Assembly: GCA_021850555.1 (NCBI GenBank)
Contig: JAJZLX010000401.1
Coordinates: forward strand, 1-19,316
Length of the DNA stretch: 19,316 bases
DNA from: Pseudomonadota bacterium
Lineage (GTDB): Bacteria; Pseudomonadota; Gammaproteobacteria; Steroidobacterales; Steroidobacteraceae
Direction: 5' to 3'
Part shown: positions 1 to 6,997 of the stretch, piece by piece
How positions within the stretch are numbered: the stretch's first letter is position 1
Layout of the letters: every line of letters begins with the position of its first letter
The notes under the pieces: model-generated
What the model saw: the letters and a program-made list of their open reading frames with translations, nothing else
Database searches by the model: none
Told to the model about the DNA's origin: nothing
Program-made: the position numbers and the translations under genes

Positions 1-122
1 CTCCCATCTATTTGGGGGCGGCGAGGGGGCGCGTTGAGCGGGCGGTCGGGCGGGGGTGGCGCGGGACTCAGCCCGGGCGTTTGGCGAGCGTGAACACAGT
101 GGCAGCGGACGCGGGGGTCGAG

Positions 123-144
123 TTTCGCCGAATTTTCGGTGAAA
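123..144. repeat. Imperfect inverted repeat upstream of mobC (possible oriT arm or MobC operator)
   Basis: Arms TTTCGCCGAA (123-132) and TTCGGTGAAA (135-144) are inverted repeats with one mismatch and a 2-nt centre. They lie about 43 bp before the MobC-like start, in the only non-coding stretch beside the mobilization genes. MobC/relaxase pairs commonly sit next to their oriT, and MobC-type RHH proteins bind such repeats. No recognisable nic consensus was seen, so the oriT role is inference; an autoregulatory operator is equally possible. The rest of 1-187 is G-rich leader with no gene that I can support. Confidence 0.4.
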
Positions 145-187
145 TGCAGGATAGCTTTACAGCGAGTTTCGTCTAACATTGTGAGCT

Positions 188-769
188 GTGGGTGCAACAG
201 AAATTCTGGCGACACGAGTGACACCCGACATCAAGGAGCGGGTAACTGATGTCGTTCGCGAAGAGTTTTTGACGGAGTCGATATGGCTTCGGCGGTTGAT
301 CCTGCGCGAACTCCAGGCAGTCTCGTCAGAAGATTCGGCACGGCGGCAGTGCCGAATCGGATCCGCCGCGGTCGGACAATGCTCGAGGCGCCGTGAGCCG
401 ATTTCGAGCCTGTACGTTCGAATGCGCAAGGAGGACCGGCTGCTGCTGCACGAACGCGCGGCGGCGCGGGGAATGGCTTCGGCCACTTACGCATCCGTGC
501 TCGTACGAGCCCACCTGCGATCCCTGGCACCGCTGCCGAAGGACGAACTAGTCGCCCTCAAGCAAGCCGTGAGCGAACTGAGTGCGATCGGACGCAACCT
601 CAACCAGATCGCCCGCGCAGCGAGCAGCGGCGCTCGCACCGCCGGCGCCGGCCGCGAAGAGTTCCGGGCCATCCTCAAGATCTGCGAAGCGCTGCGCGAC
701 CATACCAAGAACCTGATCAAGGCGAACGCGGCGAGCTGGGCGTCGGGACATGCCGAAACTCAGGATTAG
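188..769 (+). CDS. mobC: MobC-like plasmid mobilization relaxosome protein
   Basis: A 193-aa protein that would act as a relaxosome accessory factor: it binds oriT DNA and helps the relaxase open it. Residues about 125-145 (LKQAVSELSAIGRNLNQIAR) are the hallmark of the MobC/relaxosome family. Just before it (about 77-110) is a ribbon-helix-helix-like segment with RMRKEDRLLLHERA. Unusually, the N-terminus (about 8-42, TRVTPDIKERVTDVVREEF) looks like a second RHH-type segment, joined by an Arg/Ser-rich linker, so the protein may have two DNA-binding units. The start is GTG with only a weak ribosome site, so the exact start is uncertain. Its 3' end overlaps the relaxase start by 20 nt, which indicates co-translation. 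Family assignment is fairly secure; target DNA is unknown. Confidence 0.8.
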   Translation: MGATEILATRVTPDIKERVTDVVREEFLTESIWLRRLILRELQAVSSEDSARRQCRIGSAAVGQCSRRREPISSLYVRMRKEDRLLLHERAAARGMASATYASVLVRAHLRSLAPLPKDELVALKQAVSELSAIGRNLNQIARAASSGARTAGAGREEFRAILKICEALRDHTKNLIKANAASWASGHAETQD

Positions 770-1751
770 TGCCCTTGAGGGGCGCGCCTTACTAGACGTA
801 GCGAGTTACGCGCGGCACGGTCCTGGGCGGCGGGATCGGCTGTCGTCCGAGGAAGTGGCGCTCATCGGCCGCACTGTCCGGCGGACACCGGAAGTCATGG
901 TCAAGGTTCTCGCGAAGGACAGCAACAACCTGCGATCCGTAGCCAGGCATCTCAACTACATCGGTCGGTATGGCCGACTGGCGCTCGAAGCCGACGACGG
1001 CGAGGACATTCAAGAGCGTAAAGCGGGTCAGCGATTGGTCGAAAACTGGGATCTCGACCTGGATCGGGATCGGGGGGAATCACGCCTGGTGGCTGGCAGG
1101 GGACGAGCTCCGAAGCTGGTTCACAAGATCATGCTCTCGATGCCCCCGGGGACGCCGGCAAAGGGTGTTCTCGAGGCCGCGCGCAACTTCGCGCGCGAGG
1201 AGTTTGCCCTCAAGCACCGCTACGCTCTCGTGCTCCATGTGGACGAACCCCATCCCCACGTACATCTGGTCGTCAAGGCCGTGAGCGAGCAGGGGCATCG
1301 GTTGAATATCCGAAAGGCGACCCTTCGATCTTGGCGGCAAGAATTCGCACGACACCTACGTAGCCAGGGAATCGCTGCGAACGCCACCGAGCGGGCCGTT
1401 CGTGGGGCGACCCGAACGTGCAAGGCAGATGGGATCTACCGCGCAACGATACGTGGTGACTCCACACACACTCGCGGCCGTATCGAGTCGGTCGCCTCCG
1501 AACTTGTGGAAGGCACTCTCCGCGTGGAACCCGGAAAATCAAAGCTGATCGAAACCCGGAGGCAAGTTGAACTCGGGTGGCGCGCCGCGACTGGCATGCT
1601 CGTCGCTCAAGGCGACCAGGAACTCGCCGCACAGATCCGCCGATTTGTGGCTCGAATGCCTCCAGTCACAACCGAAAAGGAGCGATTGGCCGCCGAGTTA
1701 CAGGTACGTATGAGATCGCCGCCATCGGCAGACAGCGCGGTTGTCCGCTGA
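750..1751 (+). CDS. Relaxase/mobilization nuclease (MobA/VirD2-like)
   Basis: A 333-aa DNA-nicking transesterase that would cut one strand at oriT and stay covalently attached through a Tyr. The three-His metal motif is plain: HVDEPHPHVHLVV at about residues 163-175. The candidate catalytic Tyr lies in ARHLNYIGRYG (about 65-75). A basic C-terminal part follows (GATRTCKADGIYRATIRG). It is short compared with many MobA proteins, which carry helicase or primase extensions, and its last dozen residues (RMRSPPSADSAVVR) look non-conserved, so a 3' truncation at the junction with the convergent defence gene is possible. It overlaps mobC by 20 nt. No type IV secretion genes are in the window, so the element is probably mobilizable rather than self-transmissible, unless those genes lie outside. 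Confidence 0.82.
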   Translation: MPKLRISALEGRALLDVASYARHGPGRRDRLSSEEVALIGRTVRRTPEVMVKVLAKDSNNLRSVARHLNYIGRYGRLALEADDGEDIQERKAGQRLVENWDLDLDRDRGESRLVAGRGRAPKLVHKIMLSMPPGTPAKGVLEAARNFAREEFALKHRYALVLHVDEPHPHVHLVVKAVSEQGHRLNIRKATLRSWRQEFARHLRSQGIAANATERAVRGATRTCKADGIYRATIRGDSTHTRGRIESVASELVEGTLRVEPGKSKLIETRRQVELGWRAATGMLVAQGDQELAAQIRRFVARMPPVTTEKERLAAELQVRMRSPPSADSAVVR

Positions 1752-1793
1752 TCTACGTGCGCCGCCTGCGATTTGGAAGCTGGCGGACCGCAT

Positions 1794-3281
1794 CTATGCT
1801 CCGCCCGCCGGAGCTCCGCCGGCGGCGGTAGTGTCGCCCTGATCCTCAAGAGCGCTCCTTGGTAAGAGGCCGACTTGCACGAGTGCGACCTTGACGGGGT
1901 ATGACCGGAATCCGCGATAGACAAACCATCGTATGACCTCGGGAGTAACGCCGATCTCCTGAAGCAACAGCGCATGATAGAGATAGCTGAGAGCGTCGCT
2001 TTTATGCGCCAGTTCGATTACGAACTTGTGGTAATCCTCGCCTGGATCTTGACCACCAAAGTGCGAGATGCGGTTGCGCCGCGTGGCGCAAGCCTTTGAA
2101 AATTTTCGGAGCCGCTCCTCCTCAATGCCGAGCGGCAGCCGCGAAAATATCTCGAATATCCGCGCTTCGAGCCGAGGTTCGGCGGCAAATTCGAGCTGCC
2201 GCTCCAGCCATTTCTTGTCCTTTTGCTGTTCGATTTGTCCGAGAATGCGCGCGATTTTCTCCTCGAGCGCGGTGGGAATCCCCGTCGGCGGAAACATTTT
2301 GCGATGCAGCGCCTCGACGCCCCAGACGAGGTTCACAAAGCGGTTCTCGACGTAAAGCCCAGTCTCCCGCCGCGTGCCGAGGTACAACGCGATGCCGGCC
2401 CCGGATTCTTCGCGCTTCTTTCGCCAGCGTGCGACGATTTCCCCGAACGATTCTTTGATCCCAGGGAAGGTGGTCCAGCACTCGTGCATCTGCGGCCTCT
2501 TGGCTGTGCTCGACTGCCGCATGAAGATGAACTGATATCGATTGTCGCTCGCGCCGTCCGTGAGGACCGGCCACTCTAGCCGGTAACTCGACCCGGTGAG
2601 CACTATGAATAGGTCTGAGAGCAGGCCGTACTGCTGTTTTGCCCCCTCGAGCGATAGGGCCACATTGGGAACGTACTCGATCGAGGCCGATTCGATGAGC
2701 TCGACGCGCCGGCATCGGCTGTTCCCAAAGTAAGGTCCGCTCATGTCATAACGGAGCGCAAAAGTTCCGTCCTCGAGCGGATAGGGGACATCCGCAGGCG
2801 CCACGTAACGCGTGGTAAGGGCCGTGCGCGTCCGCTCACTTTCGATTGACCGCAGCGCCAACCACTCCTCAAACCCCGCCAACTCAATCCGGACGCTCCG
2901 GAATGAGACAGGCAGTTCCCGCGACCGCAGCGCTCCCCTGCCAAGGAGAGCGTGCTCCGCAAAGAACTTCTCGTAGGAGATGCCGGCTGTCGCAAGATGC
3001 GTCCCGTTTTGCGTGATACCCGAGAGCTGCACCGAGCGGCCGCTACCCTTCAGAATTCCGTGAATGCGGCGTTCGGCAGGAATGGGCTTTCCGCTGCTCG
3101 CAAGGGCGCCCCAGGGACCATGCTCGTTTGGCATGATGCCGTGCAACTCCAGGTCAATACGGCCGTCGCCGTTAATTTTGAGTGTGCCGGCAACGCAGGA
3201 GTTGGGAGCGAGCTGGCTCGGGGGAACCGGTTCGTCGCTCCACCAGAAGTAGCCGTGTTCGTCGGTAACAGGGTCGGACAA
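1794..3281 (-). CDS. apeA: ApeA-like HEPN-domain anti-phage protein
   Basis: A 495-aa protein resembling ApeA, a single-gene phage-defence protein with an N-terminal beta-rich ApeA domain and a C-terminal HEPN RNase domain. The N-terminal part (about 8-280) contains HGYFWWSDEPV, repeated short strand-rich segments and RIELAGFEEWLALRS. The C-terminal part (about 305-470) opens with NRFVNLVWGVEALHRKM. It contains the HEPN catalytic signature RNRISH (R402, N403, H407), matching RNxxxH, so RNase activity is expected to be intact; abortive infection by tRNA/RNA cleavage is known for the family. The start is TTG, chosen because GAGAGG lies about 7 nt upstream and the ApeA domain begins at once; no upstream in-frame ATG is needed. 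It is convergent with the relaxase (42-bp gap) and 135 bp downstream of the preceding minus-strand gene, so it may have its own promoter or be the operon tail. Confidence 0.82.
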   Translation of the reverse strand: MSDPVTDEHGYFWWSDEPVPPSQLAPNSCVAGTLKINGDGRIDLELHGIMPNEHGPWGALASSGKPIPAERRIHGILKGSGRSVQLSGITQNGTHLATAGISYEKFFAEHALLGRGALRSRELPVSFRSVRIELAGFEEWLALRSIESERTRTALTTRYVAPADVPYPLEDGTFALRYDMSGPYFGNSRCRRVELIESASIEYVPNVALSLEGAKQQYGLLSDLFIVLTGSSYRLEWPVLTDGASDNRYQFIFMRQSSTAKRPQMHECWTTFPGIKESFGEIVARWRKKREESGAGIALYLGTRRETGLYVENRFVNLVWGVEALHRKMFPPTGIPTALEEKIARILGQIEQQKDKKWLERQLEFAAEPRLEARIFEIFSRLPLGIEEERLRKFSKACATRRNRISHFGGQDPGEDYHKFVIELAHKSDALSYLYHALLLQEIGVTPEVIRWFVYRGFRSYPVKVALVQVGLLPRSALEDQGDTTAAGGAPAGGA

Positions 3282-3342
3282 GCGGCGCCTCTCTAAGGGT
3301 CAGCCGTCATACCGATATAGAAAGTCCGCGTAGATACCGGGA

Positions 3343-3359
3343 GTGACCGCGAAGGTCAC
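3343..3359. promoter_or_regulatory. Short perfect inverted repeat upstream of the ApeA-like gene
   Basis: GTGACC (3343-3348) and GGTCAC (3354-3359) flank a 5-nt centre. It lies in the 135-bp gap between the 73-aa gene (stop at 3417) and the TTG start of the ApeA-like gene. It could be an operator or a weak stem. There is no T-tract on either side, so it does not look like an intrinsic terminator. The rest of the gap shows nothing that I can name. Confidence 0.25.
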
Positions 3360-3416
3360 CGACAGCCGATCCCGCGAATATTAGGTAAAGCGGCGGAGTT
3401 CCCCGCGCCAGCGCCG

Positions 3417-3638
3417 CTATGTCCATGCGATTGTGACGTCAGAGTGCGTGCTCACTGTGCCATCGCGGTTTCGTGCACGGACGGTGATCTTCGCTGGCCG
3501 GCTCGGTTCGTCGGTCGTCGCGCCGCCCGGATGATCCACTTTCCTTTCCGGATACACGAACGAGACCTCCTGAACGATGGCCCCATTTTCCGGCTCGATG
3601 ATCGTCGAACGCGCTTTGCCGTCAGGCTTGATCTTCAT
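3417..3638 (-). CDS. Small protein of unknown function (73 aa)
   Basis: No family recognised. It is 73 aa, strand-rich and polar, without signal peptide or membrane segment. The alternating pattern around IIEPENGAIVQEVSFVYPE and the C-terminal PAKITVRARNRDGTVS hints at a small Ig-like or beta-sandwich fold, but this is only an impression. GGGAG lies 6 nt upstream of the ATG, a good ribosome site, and the gene begins 23 bp after the stop of the 3-TM protein gene, so it is very probably translated as part of the same operon. It is the last closely spaced gene of the minus-strand run. Role unknown; a partner of the preceding membrane protein is a reasonable guess. Confidence 0.6.
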   Translation of the reverse strand: MKIKPDGKARSTIIEPENGAIVQEVSFVYPERKVDHPGGATTDEPSRPAKITVRARNRDGTVSTHSDVTIAWT

Positions 3639-3661
3639 GGGTGGCTCCCTATCGCTTCCAT

Positions 3662-4306
3662 CTATTCCTTCTTGGCGCTACCGCCAGCGGCGGGCGGCGA
3701 CGGCGACGTGGTCTGCGTCGACGTCTGGGCTGGTGGCGGCGACGTCGTTTGCGATGGCGTCGCGCTCTGTTTGGGCGCCATGTTTGCGACGCCGTTCAAG
3801 CTCCGGCGCAGACCATCCTGCCCCGGCTTCATGCCCAGAATTCCGTTGACGCTATCGCCGACGTAGACGGTCTTCTTATCGAGTGACATGCTGGACTCCT
3901 TCGTATGAAGTGATTGAATCGCTGCCGATAAACCAATAATGCACGAGACTATAACACCAACCACAAACGTTGAAACCGCAAATACGTCTAGCGCGGCAAG
4001 CACAGGGTCATGGCTCACCCCGCGGTTGACGGCATCCTCGATGTGAGTGCTATTGCGACTGAAAATCCACAGTACCGCGATCAGGGACAATACAAAGGCG
4101 GCGAGCGCCAGGGTAAACAGAAGCAGGCTCTCGATCGATCGGATACCTACCGCGGTGAGGAGAGTGACGCGTATAGCGATCCCGCCCGCCGAGAGCGCGA
4201 GCAGACTCTTATCGCGCTCAAGGCGTGTCGCGTGCCACGCCGCCAGATTTACCGAATACCACTCGACTTCCTTCGGATCGAGCGCCTTTCCCTCCTGCTC
4301 CGCCAT
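3662..4306 (-). CDS. Predicted 3-TM membrane protein with Pro/Thr/Ser-rich tail
   Basis: A 214-aa inner-membrane protein of unrecognised family. After a soluble N-terminus (YSVNLAAWHATRLERDKSL) come hydrophobic segments at about 35-53 (LLALSAGGIAIRVTLLTAV), 60-82 (ESLLLFTLALAAFVLSLIAV) and 102-128 (VFAVSTFVVGVIVSCIIG). A polar segment (SLDKKTVYVGDSVNGILGM) follows, then a low-complexity tail from about 172 to the end, rich in Pro, Thr, Ser and Gln and ending GGSAKKE. The tail is likely disordered. The gene starts 56 bp after the second MBL gene and is followed 23 bp later by the 73-aa gene, so all three are probably one transcript. Membrane location and defence-operon context suggest an effector or sensor at the membrane; this is inference only. 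Confidence 0.65.
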   Translation of the reverse strand: MAEQEGKALDPKEVEWYSVNLAAWHATRLERDKSLLALSAGGIAIRVTLLTAVGIRSIESLLLFTLALAAFVLSLIAVLWIFSRNSTHIEDAVNRGVSHDPVLAALDVFAVSTFVVGVIVSCIIGLSAAIQSLHTKESSMSLDKKTVYVGDSVNGILGMKPGQDGLRRSLNGVANMAPKQSATPSQTTSPPPAQTSTQTTSPSPPAAGGSAKKE

Positions 4307-4362
4307 GTGTTGCCTCGCCGTAACCCGTTACAGATGTCGAGGCAAACTCGCGTCTCGACGCC

Positions 4363-5478
4363 TCATTCATACTCCTCAACCTGGCTCGCGAAATCCAGCG
4401 CTTGCGCGTCTACATACGACGGGCGCCGCGGAAATCCGCCGTGGTAGATCTTCTTGAGTCCTTGGGTCGCGATGACCCGTCCCCCGCGTCGCATGAACGC
4501 ATTCACCACCATCTTGCGAGGGTGAGTGTCGTCGTCCTGCGGAGCGGAGATGAACGCATGGAACCGCCGGCCAGACCGCTGCGGCTGGATCGGACCGACC
4601 AGCCGGTTCAGAATGGTTGGGCCGACGTTGCGCCGGCTGCCATGATGCGGGACTTGCACTAGATCGAACTGCTGGAGAGGAAGTCCGCTTTGCTCCGCGT
4701 GGTGCGCCGCGAGGCTGAGTGCCCAGACGCCGGCATCGCCCGTCAGCAGCACGCGCCCCTGTTCGAAGGCGCCGTACAGTACGACGCTCGATTCGTTGGT
4801 GGCGCTCGTCACGCCTCCGTCCCGCAAACGCTCAACATCCCAAGCTTCTGGGACCCACTTTTGGACCTTGGCAACCGCCCGCTCAAGCAGCGCTATGAGA
4901 GGCGAGGGCGGCTGTTGCTTCTGAATCCAGAACCCCTGGGCCGCGATCGCCGCTTGATCCGGTGCCGGCGTCCTGTCGAACTGCGGCAAGAGGAGATCGT
5001 ATACGGCCCGGTGAGGCGAGAGGGCGACGAAAGGGCCGATCGCCCCGCCGGCAAACGGCTCGAATACCTGCACGCCGCGGGCCGCCGCCGTGTTACAGAT
5101 GTCGGAGACGATGTCGTACTCTTTCCTGATCGCCGCAGCGAGTCCCGCATCGGTCCAGCCCTTGTGCTCGAAGTACGGCCTCGCGGCCGCGGCGTGGAGC
5201 CAAGGGACGTGAAGCCACAAATTGACGACGTTCAATTGCTCAAGAACCGTGCGAAGGCCGGACGCATGGTCCGCATCGGGATGTGTAAGCACGACGTGCG
5301 CGATCCGATGGCCCGGAAAGTGGCTCTGAACGTGGCTGACCAGCGCCGCGCCGCTTTCGAGCGTGCCACCATCGACAATCATCAACTCATACGCGTGCGG
5401 CTCCCCGTACCGAACGACAATGGCATCGCCCGGCTTCGAGCCCGTTCCAACCGGCAAGAATTCGATTTCGCACTTCAC
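4363..5478 (-). CDS. ComEC-type MBL-fold metallohydrolase (second MBL protein)
   Basis: A 371-aa stand-alone metallo-beta-lactamase-fold hydrolase of the ComEC/Rec2-like group. Metal motifs are intact: THPDADH (H66, D68, D70, H71), a central ESSVVLYGAF strand leading to LLTGDAG (D248), and PHHGSR (H278, H279). ComEC-type MBL domains are linked to DNA or nucleotide hydrolysis, so a nuclease or phosphodiesterase effector is plausible; substrate unknown. I chose the GTG at 5478 because VKCEIEFLPVG begins the fold directly; a GTG at 5502 would add eight basic residues and overlap the previous gene's stop, and longer reading upstream is overlap with that gene. Neither start has a strong ribosome site, suggesting translational coupling to the 4-TM gene. 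No signal peptide is visible, so it should be cytoplasmic. Confidence 0.78.
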   Translation of the reverse strand: MKCEIEFLPVGTGSKPGDAIVVRYGEPHAYELMIVDGGTLESGAALVSHVQSHFPGHRIAHVVLTHPDADHASGLRTVLEQLNVVNLWLHVPWLHAAAARPYFEHKGWTDAGLAAAIRKEYDIVSDICNTAAARGVQVFEPFAGGAIGPFVALSPHRAVYDLLLPQFDRTPAPDQAAIAAQGFWIQKQQPPSPLIALLERAVAKVQKWVPEAWDVERLRDGGVTSATNESSVVLYGAFEQGRVLLTGDAGVWALSLAAHHAEQSGLPLQQFDLVQVPHHGSRRNVGPTILNRLVGPIQPQRSGRRFHAFISAPQDDDTHPRKMVVNAFMRRGGRVIATQGLKKIYHGGFPRRPSYVDAQALDFASQVEEYE

Positions 5479-5491
5479 GTGTTTTCGAGCT

Positions 5492-6163
5492 TTACGCTTC
5501 ACCCAACTGCGATTCTTGCACCAATACGTTCGTGACGAACCGCGTTCCGTAGTTCCGCGCGGCGATGGCAACCAGGCCGTATTGCCCGAGGAGCGCCGCG
5601 ATGTAGAACAGCGCCGTCGCCGGAGGAACCCTTGCGAGCAGAACCCCGGCAGAGAAAAGCACGAGGAAGAGGGCCGACATGGCCGCCATGTCTCGCGTCA
5701 GCAGATAGTTCTTGTGCGCATCGACAACGCGGACTTCCATCCGATGCGCTTTGTAGAGCCGGTACCAGAGGGCGTTCTGCGCCGCAGCCTCGCGCGGGAA
5801 TTCGCCGAGCCGTTTCCGCAGGGCCGGCACGTCGATGCGGGGGTCCGTCGCGAGCAGTTTCGTGAAGGCGCGGCAGCCGGGCAAGGCATTACGCCAGCGC
5901 CAGAAGACGAGGCGCGCCTTGCCGGTGTCGCCGAAAACGCCCGCGAGCACAATCGCGAGCACGGGTATCACGATGGCGATAAGGCCATTCTTCGATGCGA
6001 CACGCTGCCAGGAATGGTCGAGCGACGCTTCGGAAATCCCCTTTGCTACGAGGAGGCACAGGAACACCGCCAAATTCACGGCGATGAACGACCACAGATA
6101 GGCCGTATTCTTGCCTTTGAGGTGGGGCTCCGTGGTCCCCTGCGATTTCTTCTTCGCTGCCAT
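5492..6163 (-). CDS. Predicted 4-TM membrane protein between two MBL genes
   Basis: A 223-aa membrane protein. Hydrophobic segments are at about 23-41 (YLWSFIAVNLAVFLCLLVA), 60-79 (GLIAIVIPVLAIVLAGVFG), 160-178 (MSALFLVLFSAGVLLARV) and 184-203 (TALFYIAALLGQYGLVAIAA). They form two hairpins separated by an about 80-aa soluble stretch containing WRWRNALPGCRAF and NALWYRLYKAHRME. The N-terminus is Lys-rich. The layout, two TM hairpins around a cytosolic domain, resembles the 4-TM effector proteins found beside nucleotide-signalling defence genes, but I cannot assign it to a named family by eye. It starts 3 nt after the first MBL gene ends and its stop lies 13 nt before the next MBL start, so the three are almost certainly translated together and may form a complex at the membrane. 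Confidence 0.7.
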   Translation of the reverse strand: MAAKKKSQGTTEPHLKGKNTAYLWSFIAVNLAVFLCLLVAKGISEASLDHSWQRVASKNGLIAIVIPVLAIVLAGVFGDTGKARLVFWRWRNALPGCRAFTKLLATDPRIDVPALRKRLGEFPREAAAQNALWYRLYKAHRMEVRVVDAHKNYLLTRDMAAMSALFLVLFSAGVLLARVPPATALFYIAALLGQYGLVAIAARNYGTRFVTNVLVQESQLGEA

Positions 6164-6166
6164 TGG

Positions 6167-6997
6167 TCACCGCATCAGCGTGGTTTCGAGCTCGCCCGCG
6201 CCCGGCCGCGTCAGGAGCGTGACGCCGCCTTCCATGTTGGTCGAATAGACCTTGGCGACGCGGGCGTACATCCTCACGGCTTCGGGAGCCGGGTGCCCAT
6301 ACTTGTTGTCGACGCCGGCGCTGATAAGCACCGTGTGCGGCGCGATGTGGAGCAGCGCCGCGGGGTGCGCACTGTGCCGCGAGCCGTGATGTGGCCCGGC
6401 CAAGACGTGGGCCTTGAGGGCACCGCCGAAGAGGCGCGCGATCGTCTCCCAGCGGTCGTTCTCCGTATCGCCGGTCACCAGGTAGGAGAACCCCCGCGGG
6501 CCGATGCCGGTCATTTTGACGACGATGCTGCAGTTATTCGAGCAGTCCATATCCTCGATATGCGGCGAGAAAAGCTCAAAGGTGAAATGGTTCGAGAGAC
6601 CCGTGAGCATGCGACTTTCGAGCTTGTCGAGCCGCACCGAGACCCGCCGCAAGGGGTTGCCTGCGGCGCGGCGCGCCTTCTCCTCCTCATCGATAAGGGC
6701 GAATACGGCCTTCGCTTCGTCGCTATCCTTGTAGTACTTCGGGTACATGACCCAGTCGGGCCGATATTTTCTGAGAATGATCGAGACGCCGACCGTGTCG
6801 CAGTGATCGGCGTCGAAACCCGTCAAGATCAATCCCTTGACCCGATGGTCCTTCAGCGCATACGCCAGCAACCCTTTCACGTGGGCGACCGTGTCGTCGC
6901 CGGACGGCGGAACCCGCGAGTCGATAACGATCGCCTCGCCACCGCTCCGCACGATGGCGAGCGCCCCCTGCCCGACGTTGGCCGTGACGATGTTCAT
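6167..6997 (-). CDS. ComEC-like MBL-fold protein with altered metal site (first MBL protein)
   Basis: A 276-aa MBL-fold protein, distinct from the later one. It begins with the usual NIVTANVGQGALAIV strand and D26 (VIDSR). The metal motif reads TGFDADH: D62, D64 and H65 are kept, but the first His, present as H66 in the sister protein, is Gly60. Other motifs are present: NNCSIVVKM leading to LVTGDTE (D177), PHHGSRH (H203, H204) and NKYGHP (231-236), typical of ComEC-like MBLs. One zinc site is therefore probably changed; the protein may have different activity or act as a partner. Its ATG overlaps the JAB gene's stop as ATGA, tying it to the E1/E2/JAB part of the operon. No signal peptide is seen, so cytoplasmic. 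Confidence 0.76.
   Translation of the reverse strand: MNIVTANVGQGALAIVRSGGEAIVIDSRVPPSGDDTVAHVKGLLAYALKDHRVKGLILTGFDADHCDTVGVSIILRKYRPDWVMYPKYYKDSDEAKAVFALIDEEEKARRAAGNPLRRVSVRLDKLESRMLTGLSNHFTFELFSPHIEDMDCSNNCSIVVKMTGIGPRGFSYLVTGDTENDRWETIARLFGGALKAHVLAGPHHGSRHSAHPAALLHIAPHTVLISAGVDNKYGHPAPEAVRMYARVAKVYSTNMEGGVTLLTRPGAGELETTLMR

Noticed and set aside
4690..5535. Plus-strand open frame (281 codons) opposite the second MBL gene
   Set aside because: Same reason: low-complexity, charged composition opposite intact MBL motifs.
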